From Meconema thalassinum (taxonomy: Eukaryota > Arthropoda > Insecta > Orthoptera > Tettigoniidae), in the NCBI GenBank assembly GCA_946902985.2, contig OX336388.2:1388384223-1388448222 (forward strand): DNA of 64,000 bases, in the 5' to 3' direction. Position numbers and translations under genes: made by a program. A model generated the notes under the pieces. The model did not search any database and was not told where the DNA came from. It saw only the letters and a program-made list of their open reading frames with translations. Shown here one piece after another: positions 22,610 through 33,619 of the stretch (its first letter is position 1; every line of letters starts with the position of its first letter).

Positions 22610-24146
22610 TTAATTAATAGTAACGCTGTATTTCGCCTTTCCGCCTATCACTTCCCCTATTCTACCTTCTATGGCACGCCACTGCACCTCATAATCTTTC
22701 TCTCTCTCTTTCATCCCATTTTCCCTTTCCTCTATCAACTTAATCCTTTTCTCTTTCATTTTACTTCTTAAAGATCTTCCTGCATACCTTCCCTTCATTT
22801 CTCCACTATCTCTCCCCACCATTTCCTCTAACATCGTGCTTTGCTTGTGCTTTTTCTTCCTATTCTTGATATTCCTTATCTCAGTCTTCTGCTTTTCTTG
22901 TTCAATAATTATGTCTTTCTGACTATGACTTAAGGCACGCTTCTTTATCTCTGTTAAATTCATATTAACTTCCTCTATACAGGCTTTGAATTCTTCCCTG
23001 GTCTGCCTAATCTCTTCATATATGATTTTCTGCATTTCTATTTCTTGAGCGCTTAGTACTTTATTTGTTTTACATACTTCCGCTCTTTCTTTCAAATTAT
23101 TCTCTTTTTTATTAATCCATATCTTAATATCTTCTTTTTCTCCTCTTTCTTACTACGTTCTATAATCTCTTCTACAGGTATCCAGCTTTCACCTATCATC
23201 TCCGCTACCTCAGCTGACTGCTGTTCCTCACCTAGGCTACTTTCACCTATGTCTGTCCTACTTTCACCTACACTCGTCTCCAAATACTGCACATTTACTT
23301 CACAATCCTCTACTGTCTCTACCAACTCTACTATGCTTTCTCCTGCTATCTTCGCTAACTGATCTTCCTCATCTAAGCTAATTTCTCTATGTCTGTCCTA
23401 GTTTCACCTACACTCGTCTCTAAATACTGCTCGTCTACTTCACAATCCTCTATCGTCTCTATCAACTCTACTATGCTTTCTCCTACTATCTTCGCTAACT
23501 GCTCTTCCTCATCTAAGCTAATTTCACCTATGTCTGTCCTAGTTTCATCTACACTCGTCTCTAAATACTGTACATCTACTTCACAATCCTCTACCGTCTC
23601 TACCAACTCTACTATGCTTTCTCCTACTATCTTCGCCAACTGCTCTTCCTCATCTAAGCTACTTGCATCTACTCTCCTCTTCTCCTCATGCTCTATTTCA
23701 CTTTCACTTACACTTATCTCTAAATACTGCACATCTATTTCTTCTTCACCTAACATCTCCCCTATTTCTATTCTGCTTTCACCTACAATCACCTCTGATT
23801 CCAATCTGCTTTCACCTAAAATATCTTCTACCTCTAAACTGCTTTCAACTATTTTCTCTCTCATCCACTCCAGATGACCCCTTTCCATTTCTCCGTGTCT
23901 CTCATCCATGTATCTTATTATCTCCCTACTGCGATTCTGCAATTCCATACTTAAGTTACTTTCACCTACGTCTTCCTCTAATCTGCTTTCAACTATTTTC
24001 CCTTGTGCGACTAACCGCCTTCTGATTTCATTCTCCTCTACTTGATCTATCCTGAGCATTACGTTGATGCTTTCTTTAGGATCCAAAGAACGAAACTCCT
24101 CCCCACTCATACCTACGATCGCCCTAAGTTTCTCGTCCGAAATCAT
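22610..24146 (-). pseudogene. gag-like protein with 47-residue acidic repeats
   Basis: Begins at 24146 (MISDEKLRAIVGMSGEEF), after the primer-binding site, where gag is expected. Frames 24146-23373, 23325-23092 and 23095-22610 appear to be one protein broken by a 1-bp loss near 23386 and another break near 23095. The middle holds three tandem 47-residue (141-bp) repeats built on LAKIVGESIVEL and DCEVDVQYLETSV; before them are related GESxLExE motifs. The C-terminal part is basic and probably coiled coil (IYEEIRQTREEF, KNRKKKHK). No zinc knuckle is visible. I do not recognise a known gag family; the role is inferred from position. Confidence 0.6.
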
Positions 24147-24313
24147 TTTGCAATATACTGTACTTAATATAATTACCCTCCAAAATTCACTTCACTTTCC
24201 CCCAAAATCAATCACTGACAATACACTAATCCTCTTCCCTTTCCCCCAAAATCACTGACAATTTGCACTGAATTTACACTCACTCCTTCCATAAATATAG
24301 TTAGGTTTTCGTT

Positions 24314-24330
24314 CCCCACGTTGGGCGCCA
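24314..24330 (-). promoter_or_regulatory. primer-binding site of the LTR element
   Basis: TGGCGCCCAACGTGGGG on the minus strand, 2 bp inside the right LTR; complementary to a tRNA 3' end (CCA). It fixes the element's orientation. Confidence 0.8.
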
Positions 24331-24332
24331 TT

Positions 24333-25049
24333 TGTAATGGTTTCGGGAATTTAAAGTCCCTCGTTGAGGCAGCCATTTGTAATGGTTTAGAGAGAACTGA
24401 ATCTTGTTAATAAGAAAGCTCCTCTGTTGGGCGTTAAATGTAATGTGTTTGATTTAAATTGAATAATGTTAATAAAAAAACTGATTATTTAAATAGTCGC
24501 CCACTTTTGGGTGATCAAAATGAAACATTTAATTGTGTATTAATCTAATAGTGTATCTGTATTGTTGTCAGCTTCACTAAAAAAAGTACATAATGTGTAG
24601 TATTATATGTAGCCAAGGGCGCCAGACCATTTATATATCAAGATCAAAATAATATATTAAACCTCGGTTTAAGAATCCCTTCTTAGTATGATTTGTATAC
24701 TGGTAGAATACTTGATGTGAAAGACATAAGTGTCTATTTATGTCATTTCCAAGAAGCGGTATATAAGCCGGCCTTCCGTAAACACCCTCTTCTTCTCTTG
24801 TTCGAATTTTCTTCAGAAATAATATTCAGTCAAGCGTCTAACTTATTTCAAATATAATGTGTATTGCTCCAAGTCCTTTCAATTGCCATAATATTCTACA
24901 TTACCGCATAATAATAGATATAAACATATTAGTTAACATAATAACTAATAAAAGGTAAAATGTAAACTTAAAAAATATTGATAATAATAATAATAATAAT
25001 AAAATATATAAAATTATTTCATTCTGGTCACAAATTGGGGACCATTACA
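24333..25049 (-). repeat. right (5') LTR, 717 bp
   Basis: TGTAATGG...CCATTACA, followed on the minus strand by the primer-binding site. Near-identical to the left LTR except for the missing 0.9-kb block at AAACCTCGGTT|TAAGAATCCC. Confidence 0.88.
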
Positions 25050-25053
25050 AGGT

Positions 25054-25968
25054 GACTCCACAGTCAACAACTTAATCAATTACCTAGATCTCAACATAAC
25101 CACTAAGAACGAAAAAATACAATACAGCATCTATAGAAAACCAACATAAACAAGCTCTGTAATCAGAAAGAATTCCAATCACCCCCAAGGTCACAAAAGG
25201 GCAGCGTTCGTTAGCTACATCAACAGAGCAATCAGCATTCCCATGTCAGAACAAGATTACCAACAAGAAATAGCCACAATCTTTCAAATCGCTGAAGCTA
25301 ATGGATACACTCGACCAGACATCGTAAAAATCATCAACAAAATCAAAAACAAACCTCAATCTCAGCTCACCCCTTTAAGGAAAGAGAAAACACATTTTGC
25401 CGTCTTCACTTATATCAACCAATACACCTACGATGTAACAAGTATTTTCAAGAAATTCAACACTAAAATCGCCTTTAGAACCAATAATAACAACCACAAA
25501 CTAATATTCAACTCCAAGAAAATCAACGAGTCAAATAAATATCATTCGTCGGGCATTTATAAACTTAAATGCCAACAATGTAGAGCAGATTACCTAGGAC
25601 AGACCGGACGCAGCTTCACAACAAGATATTACGAACATGTTAACGCCATAAAACATAGAAAATTTTCGGCCATGGGACAGCACATGCAGGACACCAAACA
25701 TAAATTTACAAATATCCAGAATGATATGGAGATCATCCACTATGCCAAGAAGGGAGCAATAATGAACGTACTTGAACAAATAGAAATTGATAATGCGCAA
25801 CGCACTAACCCAACACACAATCTCAATGAAATCGACTTCGAAGTAAACATTCTGTATGAGAACATCAACAAATTTTTTCCCGACTCTAAACGGCATAAAC
25901 AAACGTTTCCGAATAACACCCAAACCAATCACCCTCTCGCATCAGCGCTAACCCTGCACCCCCCATGA
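25054..25968 (+). pseudogene. Penelope-like RT C-terminus and GIY-YIG endonuclease
   Basis: Continuation of the RT frame after the LTR insertion (NYLDLNITTKNEKIQYSIYRKPT, then a stop near 25147), the thumb region, and the GIY-YIG nuclease (GIYKLKCQQCRADYLGQTGR near 25552-25611; HVNAIKHRK, GQHMQDTKHKF downstream). The endonuclease frame 25243-25968 is open and has the core residues. Penelope-like elements use this nuclease for integration. The C-terminus differs from the twin at 15487 through one extra T in a T-run near 25875. Confidence 0.88.
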
Positions 25969-26099
25969 AGTTACTAATTCAAAACATATGACGTCACGCG
26001 TCGCACCCACACACCTGTTTCCACTCAGCCAAGACCGGTTCCCCTCTCTTTACCCTCCCCTCCCCGCCACACACTACCGTAAACACTCGCTTCAGCCCA

Positions 26100-26891
26100 G
26101 CGCATAGCAGGTCACTCAGTGTAACGCGGCTCCACGCTACACGTCTCACAGGCCAGAACAGGTAAGCCGCTTAATGCAACATCATTCGGCAACAGTTCCC
26201 TCTCCCACACATACATACTAATATTAGATCTTTGGCTCATTACAGCAACCAGGCAGGAGGGTTTCAACTCAGTTAAACCCGAAAGTTACATTCAAGACGT
26301 CACCCAGTAAGTTACCGTTTATCCCCTTTCAACTCTATCTATTCTTCTTCTCAGACGCACTTTTCAGTTTATTTAAATTTCGTATCTTTACAGTTTACTC
26401 CACAATAAACACCCCACGGCAGGATCGCCTTACCAAGCTAACACCAACAATCCGTATGACGCAGCTGTTAAAGCAACTTAACCAAAGGCCATGTGTAGCC
26501 CATCAATACATCAACTGCAAGCATAAGCCAGAGGGAGATGACTCTGAGCTTCTTACTGACCTACTGCTTATCACCGTTAAATTAAGCCTTCATAGCAAGG
26601 CCATTCAGAACTGAATATAGTACAAATGGGAATAAGAAGTTCCAATGTTTTAATGTGTTATCCAAGTTTTTTAACATTACGTTTTTAGTTGTATGCTCTA
26701 TAATGAATTGTCTATTGTGCATGTGTTTTAATTATGCAAATGTCTTAGATAAGTTACAATGTTGATAAAATGTATAAGGCTGAAGATGAACAAATATTGT
26801 TCGAAACATGTCCCTAGTATGAGAAAGAAACATTAAATTTATAGTGTGAAAGGTATTGATTGGGCGGAAACTTTTTTACTCGCTATTTCGA
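26100..26891 (+). repeat. right terminal repeat (pseudo-LTR) of Penelope-like element
   Basis: Forward copy of the terminal repeat. It includes the 190-bp segment GGCAGGAGGG..AAGCTAACACCA absent from the middle copy, where the junction lies at a shared ACCA, consistent with deletion between microhomologies. Carries a hammerhead motif. Confidence 0.85.
26772..26819 (+). ncRNA. hammerhead ribozyme motif, right terminal repeat
   Basis: CUGAAGA, U, stem II GAACA/UGUUC, GAAA, AC-AU-GU stem III, cleavage triplet GUC. Same as the other two copies apart from the base between core and stem II (U here, A at left, none in the middle). Confidence 0.7.
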
Positions 26892-26905
26892 TAGTTATGG
26901 AGTCG

Positions 26906-27170
26906 TCAAGGCCAGCCTACCAGCGACTGCCACCTCCCATAAGTCCAGACCTAACCCCTATGGATTTTATTCTCAGGGTAGATAAAAAAAATGTTGTTCA
27001 CGCAGAAAAGATTCGCAATTTGGTGCATTTTTGGGAGCGAATTGCTTCTTGCCTGCATCCAAGAGATTTCAGAATCATCTATCCACAACTCAAACTTTTT
27101 TTGCAGACTAGTCTAAATCTGCATGCGACTGATACCACGAAACAGAAGAAAGGCCAAGTATTTCTATGAG
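26906..27170 (+). pseudogene. mariner-like transposase C-terminal relic
   Basis: PPISPDLTPMDFILR resembles the PPxSPDLTPxDFFLW block around the third catalytic residue of mariner-type transposases, followed by a decayed C-terminus. The Penelope-like element inserted just upstream of it. The left half at 14769 is too decayed to recognise. Confidence 0.5.
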
Positions 27171-27366
27171 TCTCCTTCATCCAAACACCCAATAAGCTAA
27201 TCTAGCCCGACACTGAAGCCCTCTGCTGTATCAAGCGTTTTTTTGAGCCCATTCCAACCCTATATCCAAGCTGAACTTCTGTTCAGTCGCGGCAGTGACA
27301 ATTTGATTGGTAGTAATGTTGATGATGACGATAACAATAATAATAATAAAAGGAATAATAATAATA

Positions 27367-28270
27367 CCGTATATACTCGAATACCACCCGCACATTTTTA
27401 AACAAATTCGGACGTGAAAAATTGGGGTGCGGGTCTTATTTGAGTCATCCAAATTTGAAAGATCTAAATTGCCCGCTAAGTGCGTTATGGGGTGTTGCGA
27501 GTATCCGCTAGATGGTGCTAGCCATCTTCCGGCTATAACTTTGTTTTACCGTAAGCGCGCGGCGTCATACAGTCACGTGCACGTTCTCCGAGTGTAAACA
27601 TGAATGCTACGAAACGTTTGCAGTCATTTACTGTGAGTGAGAAATTGAAAGTTGTGAGGGAAGCTGAAGTTATGGGAAATCGTGCATGGTAGGAAATGTG
27701 ACATTGACGAGTCATGTATTAGTGATTGAGCGGGATGACGTCTATGCTACAACCACTGGATGTCTGCGTGAACCGCCCGTTCAAAGCAGCCTTGAAACAG
27801 CTGTATTCGGAGCAGATGGCGGCCGATAAGCACGCACTGTCTCCAACTGGTCGTATTCAGCGCCCGGAAGTTCAGCTGCTGTGTTCGTGGATTTTGACGG
27901 CATGGAATCGTATCTCTGGAGATCTCATATGGAAGAGCTTCAAGAAATGTAGTATTTCGAATGCTATGGATGGCAGTGATGACGACACTTAGTGGGAAAG
28001 TGATGGTGATAAAAGTTCCGAAGTTGGTACTTCTGATGACGATGAATGAAGTGCTTGTGTACTTTTATTTGTATTTTTAATCGTTTGATGTGTGTTATTT
28101 TAGGACGACTTCAAAACTGTTGGAAACTATTTTGGATAAATTCTATTCTCTTTATTTAGTTAAGATTGTAAATAATTTCGAGCAAAAAAAAATATTGTTT
28201 TTTAAATTTTGTTCTTCAAAATCAGGGTGCGGGTCTTATTCGGGGGCGGGTCGTATTCGAGTCAATACGG
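27367..28270 (+). mobile_element. internally deleted pogo/Tigger-like element
   Basis: Inverted ends CCGTATATACTCGAATACCACCCGCAC and the complement of GGGTCGTATTCGAGTCAATACGG, flanked by TA. Start of a CENP-B-like DNA-binding domain (ATG at 27600: ATKRLQSFTVSEKLKVV), a stop near 27688, then the C-terminal piece of a DDE domain (GMTSMLQPLDVCVNRPFK at 27735-27788). Most of the catalytic domain is gone. Confidence 0.75.
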
Positions 28271-28299
28271 TAATAGTTTCATACAGTGTACTAAACTAC

Positions 28300-28750
28300 C
28301 TACATAGACAGGCAGTTAAAGCCTATAGCATCCAAGACAGCAGCTGCAGCACTGGATGACAAACCAGGGTCGCCACGTAGAATCCCTGTGTTATCGGGTT
28401 CTCCCACCCATACGAAAGCAAGGATGTGCGCGCATTCCACATTGAAACCAATGTTGTACCTTAACCCCACAGGTCTGTGACTTGTCACGCGAGAGTGAGC
28501 CGTAGAATTAACGATGTTGTTAGTGAAGTTTGCTCTATTCTTTTACTTCTTTAAACATTGTTATACATATTTTAACAATAGAAATCTATTCTAATTTTAT
28601 TCTTATACTACTAGGGAGTAACATGTCACCGTGTCACTACCCCTAAAACTGCCACGGCTCCTGGGTATGGCTAGGAGCACTTGCATTTGTTTTCATGTAC
28701 TTGCATGGATTTTTATGTCATCCATGCAAAGTCTTGAGAAACCTTTTGTT
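28300..28750. other. intron sequence, nothing recognised
   Basis: Sequence between the pogo-like element and the LINE relic; no clear feature. Confidence 0.45.
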
Positions 28751-28759
28751 TCACCTTGT

Positions 28760-29460
28760 CAGCACACTTCCGAAACCCTACTCCACTTCTGTTCAATAGC
28801 CAGTTAGTAGGTTCAAAACCAGACAGAACCACAGTGGACTGAAAGTTCCCACATTTAATTTGAATTGCACAGGACAATGCAACTCAGGTTCATCCTTCAA
28901 GTGAAGTTTCACGTTCCATCTAGACATGGTAGACTTTAATCAATGAACAAAGAAAGGATTGCACTTTTAGATCTTCAACATCTCAATCAAATGCTCAAGT
29001 TTCTTTGTCCCACCATAGCTGAATTATCAATGATTGAATCAATAACAACTTGATCCTTGAAGCCTTGAGTCTTTCATTAACATCCATTCTGTTCTTCAGC
29101 AAGTATTCCATTCACTTTGCAATGCCTCTACACTCTCTCTGCTATTACAGGCAGGTGAGGGGGATGTACTTCCACAGATTTCTCAACTCCTTTCCGTTTG
29201 GTAGCAAGAAGGTTTCTTCCATGAGCATCTTCAGAATATTTTAACAGTTGAGCAAAGGCTTTGGCCATTGTTCCATGAGCGCTTTTGAGTTTTTTACACA
29301 AGCAGTTATATACAAAATCTACCCCAGGTGCTTTCCAGTGAGCAGCTTGAGACGCTGCCCTTACTTCTCGCTCCATAATCCCATCATCACTTCAGCACGC
29401 TTCACTTCATCTCTCAACTACTCTGCATCGGGAATATGTTATTTGACCTCTTCTCAAATA
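28760..29460 (-). pseudogene. R2/R4-like LINE reverse-transcriptase relic
   Basis: Minus translation reads WKAPGVDFVYNCLCKKL near 29340, PPHLPVIAERV then RHCKVNGILAEEQNGC near 29130, GFKDQVVIDSII near 29060, and the block STMSRWNVKLHLK..VGTFSPLWFCLVLNL near 28820. The order matches RT motifs of R2/R4-type LINEs, including the IFQGDSLSPLLFCLALxPL region. Several stops and frame changes; no ends found. Confidence 0.7.
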
Positions 29461-29499
29461 TTAGACCAAAACTTAGTCCCTTCTTAACTGATGGAGTGT

Positions 29500-30900
29500 T
29501 GACTTGACATTATGGACTTGATATTTGCAGGTTAAGGTAGAACTGCTTCAGATTCATGGAAAAAAGCCCGATTTTGACCCTATCTCTTTAGACTTCTTTG
29601 TACCATTGTAACAGCTTAGAATAGAGCCAATTTCTGTGTATGAGTACATATTATGTGTGTCAGCTAATTTTGATCAAGTTCTTCTTGGGTATACTACTCT
29701 AGTAACAATCCATGTCAGTTTAACAGACCGATTACCTCTTTTAAACTGTAGGAGTTGTCCGAGTTCTTTGTGAAACTCCTCAATCTTCTTCTCTAGTCAT
29801 CTTGACCACGGCAGGGACTGCACAGAGTTCCTAGGGACGCCTGCATATTACAGAACGATTTTAATTCCAACTGCTTATTTTCTTCTTTCAACTAATTCTA
29901 CATAACAGATGACTACTGTAATTGGATTTCACTATTATCTATGCCTTCTAAAGCTTCAGGACCACTGTGTTGTTGAGATGTTTCATAACGGCACTAAACT
30001 TGCTGGCGGATAATTGTTCAGGGTGTTGCACTATTTTCATTAAGGTCGTAGGGTAAAAGATTACTTGATATCAGAGAAAACTGTATTTAATTGCTGCGGT
30101 AAAACTGATGTGCCTCATTCATGACGAATGCCGCAGTTCAGAGAACATCACTTGCCAATGGATTAAATGGATTATAAGTTAGTCTACATGAAAAGCTTCA
30201 CGAGAACAAAACAACGTACAGTAAGTTATATACGAAGGCGAGAAAGAACCGCGAGTGTCACAAGCACGCGCAAATTACATTTTAAGACATGGTATCGCAG
30301 TTGACAGAGCATCTCTGATGACCCCGTCCTCGCCTTGGCTCCCTTGTTGCAATCAGCGGGCAATGACCAGCCGAGTTAACTGTTGGTATAGGACATACTC
30401 GGTCTAGCATCTCTGCCATACCCTTCACTATTAAGATCTGGTCGGTGCTTGGGCCTGGCAACGACCAGACGGACGAGCGCTCCTGGACTGTTGGTGCGCT
30501 TTCCTTTCTCAGACAGTTCACAGTAACTTACCATAAGATTTCCTGAATTATTAAAGAACAAAATTATGAATTCCTATACTTATAAAAGGAAACGTTCAGC
30601 TTTTATTAATAAAATATTATTACAGTATTAATTGTTTTTCTTGAATTAATCTGGTCGTTGTGCAACACTGCAACCTTATTACCAGCCGCCACTGGTATTA
30701 ACCAGATGTGAATCTTTTCAACAGTTTAAATACTTGGTACAAACCTACTTGCCACATCTTTGCAAACTACAAGAACAGCTGATTAAAGGCTGCACATTGA
30801 TGTTACCTACTAACTTACATTTGTGGAGACCATGCCAAAAGAATTCAGTCAAGGACAGAAAAAAAGGTGACATTAGATGCACTAAACTACCGGAGTATAA
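29500..30900. other. intron sequence, nothing firmly recognised
   Basis: Possible further decayed LINE to about 29830; beyond that, AT-rich sequence and a GC-richer patch (30240-30540) without recognised similarity. Confidence 0.4.
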
Positions 30901-30903
30901 GTA

Positions 30904-32306
30904 CACTGTATAACAACAACAAAACGATGCACCTGGAAGGCATTGTCCGATTGTAAGGAAATTATGTATGCAAAGACATTCGGACCGAACATGCAACTGA
31001 TTAAAGCTTCGTGTCCAATGAATGAATGGCGAGAGCTCTCGCGCATCCGAAATGCGCATGCATCAGGTGTATATAGGGCGCGATTCTGAAGCGTATGCTC
31101 AAAGTAGCTGTTGCATTTGACTGCAATATCTTAACGTTGGCTGTAAGAATACCACGCCGAAGGATTCGTGCTCATTACGAGCAGATGTTAGAGTTTGAAA
31201 GAGGTCGTGCGATCGGATTGAAAGAAGCTGGTTGGTCGAATCGAGCAGTCGATGGACATTTGGGTCAAGTGATGCGGCGATCAGACGATGCTGGCAAGCA
31301 TGGGTCAGCAACGGCAGGCATCAGTGTCAGGATGGCACTGGTCGACCTAGGCCACAACAGCACGGGAAGACCGAGCGATTGCCAGAACAGCAGTCACAGC
31401 ACCGGAGTCGTCGTTTCCAGCGTGTGACCCGCACACATGTGTCCACCATGACCATCAACAGACGCCTGAGCGACAGGAATTTGAGCTCGCGCCGCCCGTT
31501 ACGCCGCTTACCACTCATGCCTGTTCACCGTCAAGTCAGATTACAGTGGTGCCGCGCTCGAGCAACGTGGAACTGCGCTGACTGGGGACGTATAGCCTTT
31601 AGTGACGAGTCCCGTTTCCAACGGTGCGCTGACAACAACCGCAGATGTGTTTGGAGACGTCCAGGCCAGCGTGGGGATCCTGCCTTGACTATCGCACGCC
31701 ACACAGCCCCACAACAGGGGGTGTTGGTCTGGGGTGCCATCTCCTTTGATAGCCGGACCCCTCTGGTAGTCATTCCTGGCACACAGACAGCACAGCGGTA
31801 ATTTGATGACATTCTACGGCCGGTTGTGTTACTGTTCCTTCAGCGACATCCAGGCCTTAATTTCCAACAGGATAATGCCCGGCCGCACACGGCACGTGTT
31901 GCTATGGACTGTCTTCAAGCTTGCCCTATCCTTCCTCGGCCAGCTCGGTAGCCTGATCTCTCTCCCATAGAGCACATTTGGAACATCATGGGAAGGCGAC
32001 TGTGAACATCCCGGAATGTCACCGATTTAATCCAACAGTTGGAGACCATTTTACGAAATTCCGCAGAACACCATCCGGGAACTTTATCAGTCCATGCCAT
32101 GTCGAGCGACAGCTTGCATCCAGGCCAGTGGTGGACCAACACCTTATTGACGTCCTCACTTTGTAACGCTCTAACTCTGCAATAAATCATTCGATTGTTC
32201 TGCACCTTTGATAGTTTTCTTGTTGTTCTATGTTCCTAACATCCACCGATTTTTATCGCCATCGGACAATTCCTTCCTGGTGCGTCTTTTTCTTTGCTAT
32301 ACAGTG
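30904..32306 (+). mobile_element. Tc1-like DNA transposon
   Basis: 1403 bp with inverted ends CACTGTATAACAACAACAAAACG.. and the complement of ..CGTCTTTTTCTTTGCTATACAGTG, flanked by TA (30902-30903 and 32307-32308). Ends and size match the Tc1 family. Contains one decayed transposase gene on the plus strand. Confidence 0.9.
31166..32165 (+). pseudogene. Tc1-like transposase, inactivated
   Basis: N-terminal helix-turn-helix region (RGRAIGLKEAGWSNRAV near 31200), then, after a frame change near 31240, a second DNA-binding part and the DDE domain: FSDESRF (first Asp, near 31599), QDNARPHTA (second Asp, near 31870) and PDLSPIEHIWN (Glu, near 31955), i.e. DD34E. Three in-frame stops (TAA near 31800, TAG near 31949, TGA near 32003) break it. 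Two look like simple base changes, suggesting ordinary decay. Confidence 0.85.
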
Positions 32307-32309
32307 TAT

Positions 32310-33220
32310 TTGTCCAGTGTGCTTGTATTTTATTACCAAGTGACATGATTGTTCTTATTAGAACATAAATGTAGGGAAATTCCTGTAACAGTTCAGAAAC
32401 TGACTAGAGAATACATTACAATAGAATGGCTTAGCTGCAAATCCCTCAAAACCCATCTGTTCATAAGGTTCAATTAGAGAAGTAGTTCCTCTATTTTGAA
32501 ATGTTGTGTTAGTTCGCTTCAAGAAGTGCTTCTTTAAGTGTAAATTCAATTCAATGCTACAAAATAGAGACAATGAACCTTATTAACATGGATTTAGCAA
32601 CAGGGCTACTCAAATGTTACCATTTAACAAGTACAATTTCAAATAAAAACACACATTTTATACAGTATACAGAGTGTAATTGAAATAGGTTACTTCAGTT
32701 CAACTGAAGGTGAGGTCCCATTTTGAGTACAGGAATATTTTAATTTATCGATAGAATAAATCTTATGATCCAATGTTTTGATATTAGTAATAGGGCAGGT
32801 TGTGCTGTTAAGGTAGGAGCTATGTTTCCCAGGATGCTCAGCACTTGGCTCAAAGGGCCTTTACCTGAATATAGGGGCTGTCAACAAGGGTGACAAGGAA
32901 AGTGCTCTACTACTCCAATTCTCAGGTTTAGTGACTGGAGAGTACTGCGTCCTCCGTTTGGGAAATAAACTTGTTGCATGGCCCATACAGATTTCACGAA
33001 CATTGAACAAAATATTTTAATACTTTTCTTCAACACCATGAAGTATACAATTGTTGACTACGATACTTTACTTAGAATGGTGTCTTGTATCATCAGTTAA
33101 TCTGAAGTACCATATTCAACCACACCATGTAGCCTATATATAAAAATGAGAACATAATGAGGAGCAAGGGAAAGTGCCTGGAGCATTGATAGCCTTGCAC
33201 AAAAGGTGCTGAGATCTTAC
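32310..33220. other. intron sequence, nothing recognised
   Basis: AT-rich groucho intron to the left of the 33221-33373 exon. No coding similarity or structured repeat seen. Confidence 0.5.
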
Positions 33221-33373
33221 ATCTTTACTTTTCAGGGAGGGAGTTGACCGGCTGGAGCTGGAACCACTGCGACTGGGAGGTCTTTCAGATTTGATGCTGC
33301 CAATACCACTCTTCTCACCATTCTCTCGGATGTCTCCGGGGTGATCGCCATTTGGGTGTGGAGATGCAGGATC
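33221..33373 (-). CDS. gro: groucho exon (SP domain, first part)
   Basis: A 51-codon exon, phase 0 at both ends, acceptor TGTCCAG and donor GAT|GTAAGA. It encodes a divergent start (DPASPHPNGDHPGDIRENG) and then the conserved SERPPSRSGSSSSRSTPSL motif found in all Groucho/TLE SP domains, ending KSKD. The SP domain is a Ser/Pro-rich, phosphorylated region, target of MAPK and other kinases in flies, that contributes to repression. The next exon begins ADKPSTP, so KSKD-ADKPSTP matches KTKD-MEKPGTP of fly Groucho with no missing exon between them. Confidence 0.94.
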
Positions 33374-33470
33374 CTGGACATGTAATAAAAGTTAACAAAA
33401 TCATTCTCATTTCCTACATGGACAAGCAAATTTAAAAGTTCAATTCTCGAGATTCCAATAACTTCCTTAC

Positions 33471-33524
33471 CTCATTGGCTACGTCAACTACCAAATCCTG
33501 ATCGCTTTTCTCCCCATCACTTTC
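33471..33524 (-). CDS. gro: groucho exon (CK2-site acidic motif)
   Basis: A very short exon of 18 codons reading ESDGEKSDQDLVVDVANE, nearly identical to the SDGEKSDQDLVVDV block in Groucho/TLE proteins from flies to humans. The acceptor is GATTTCAG and the donor GAG|GTAAGG, both phase 0. The acidic SDGEKSD sequence is the casein-kinase-2 type site of the CcN region. Only 97 bp of intron separate it from the next exon, an unusually short intron beside a 13.6-kb one. Confidence 0.95.
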
Positions 33525-33619
33525 CTGAAATCCAGAGAGTTGATCATTAATTTACCAGAACAGTAAAGGTCAAATAAGATGATCTTACAGAATTAAACCC
33601 TTGAGATACCGGAATAAAT

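Larger units (their letters stand above)
18560..25049 (-). mobile_element. LTR retrotransposon (Ty3/gypsy-like), internally deleted
   Basis: Ends TGTAATGG...CCATTACA with a 4-bp duplication AGGT (18556-18559 and 25050-25053). Minus orientation: the 5' LTR is on the right (24333-25049). After a 2-bp spacer comes a primer-binding site TGGCGCCCAACGTGGGG (24330-24314), and the purine-rich end lies beside the left LTR. Inside: a gag-like region with acidic repeats (24146-22610), an aspartic-protease motif and the segment just before the RT, then nothing of RT, RNase H or integrase, replaced by a 65-bp tandem repeat. It cannot move on its own. It disrupts the Penelope-like RT and carries a SINE. 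Confidence 0.85.
14783..26891 (+). mobile_element. Penelope-like element, split by an LTR element
   Basis: Flanked by a 14-bp duplication TAGTTATGGAGTCG (14769-14782 and 26892-26905). Order: an inverted terminal repeat (about 14783-15478), a 5'-truncated unit carrying the GIY-YIG endonuclease (15487-16194), a forward terminal repeat (about 16200-16980), the RT reading frame (16956-18559, resuming at 25054), the endonuclease again (25243-25968) and a last terminal repeat (to 26891). Truncated tandem units with inverted terminal repeats are characteristic of Penelope-like elements. Without the 6.5-kb LTR insertion it is about 5.6 kb. It landed in an older mariner relic in the 23.8-kb groucho intron. 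Confidence 0.9.

Noticed and set aside
23389..24025. Plus-strand Ser/Thr-rich frames opposite the gag-like region
   Set aside because: Antisense of Glu-rich repeats; the primer-binding site and LTR orientation support the minus strand.
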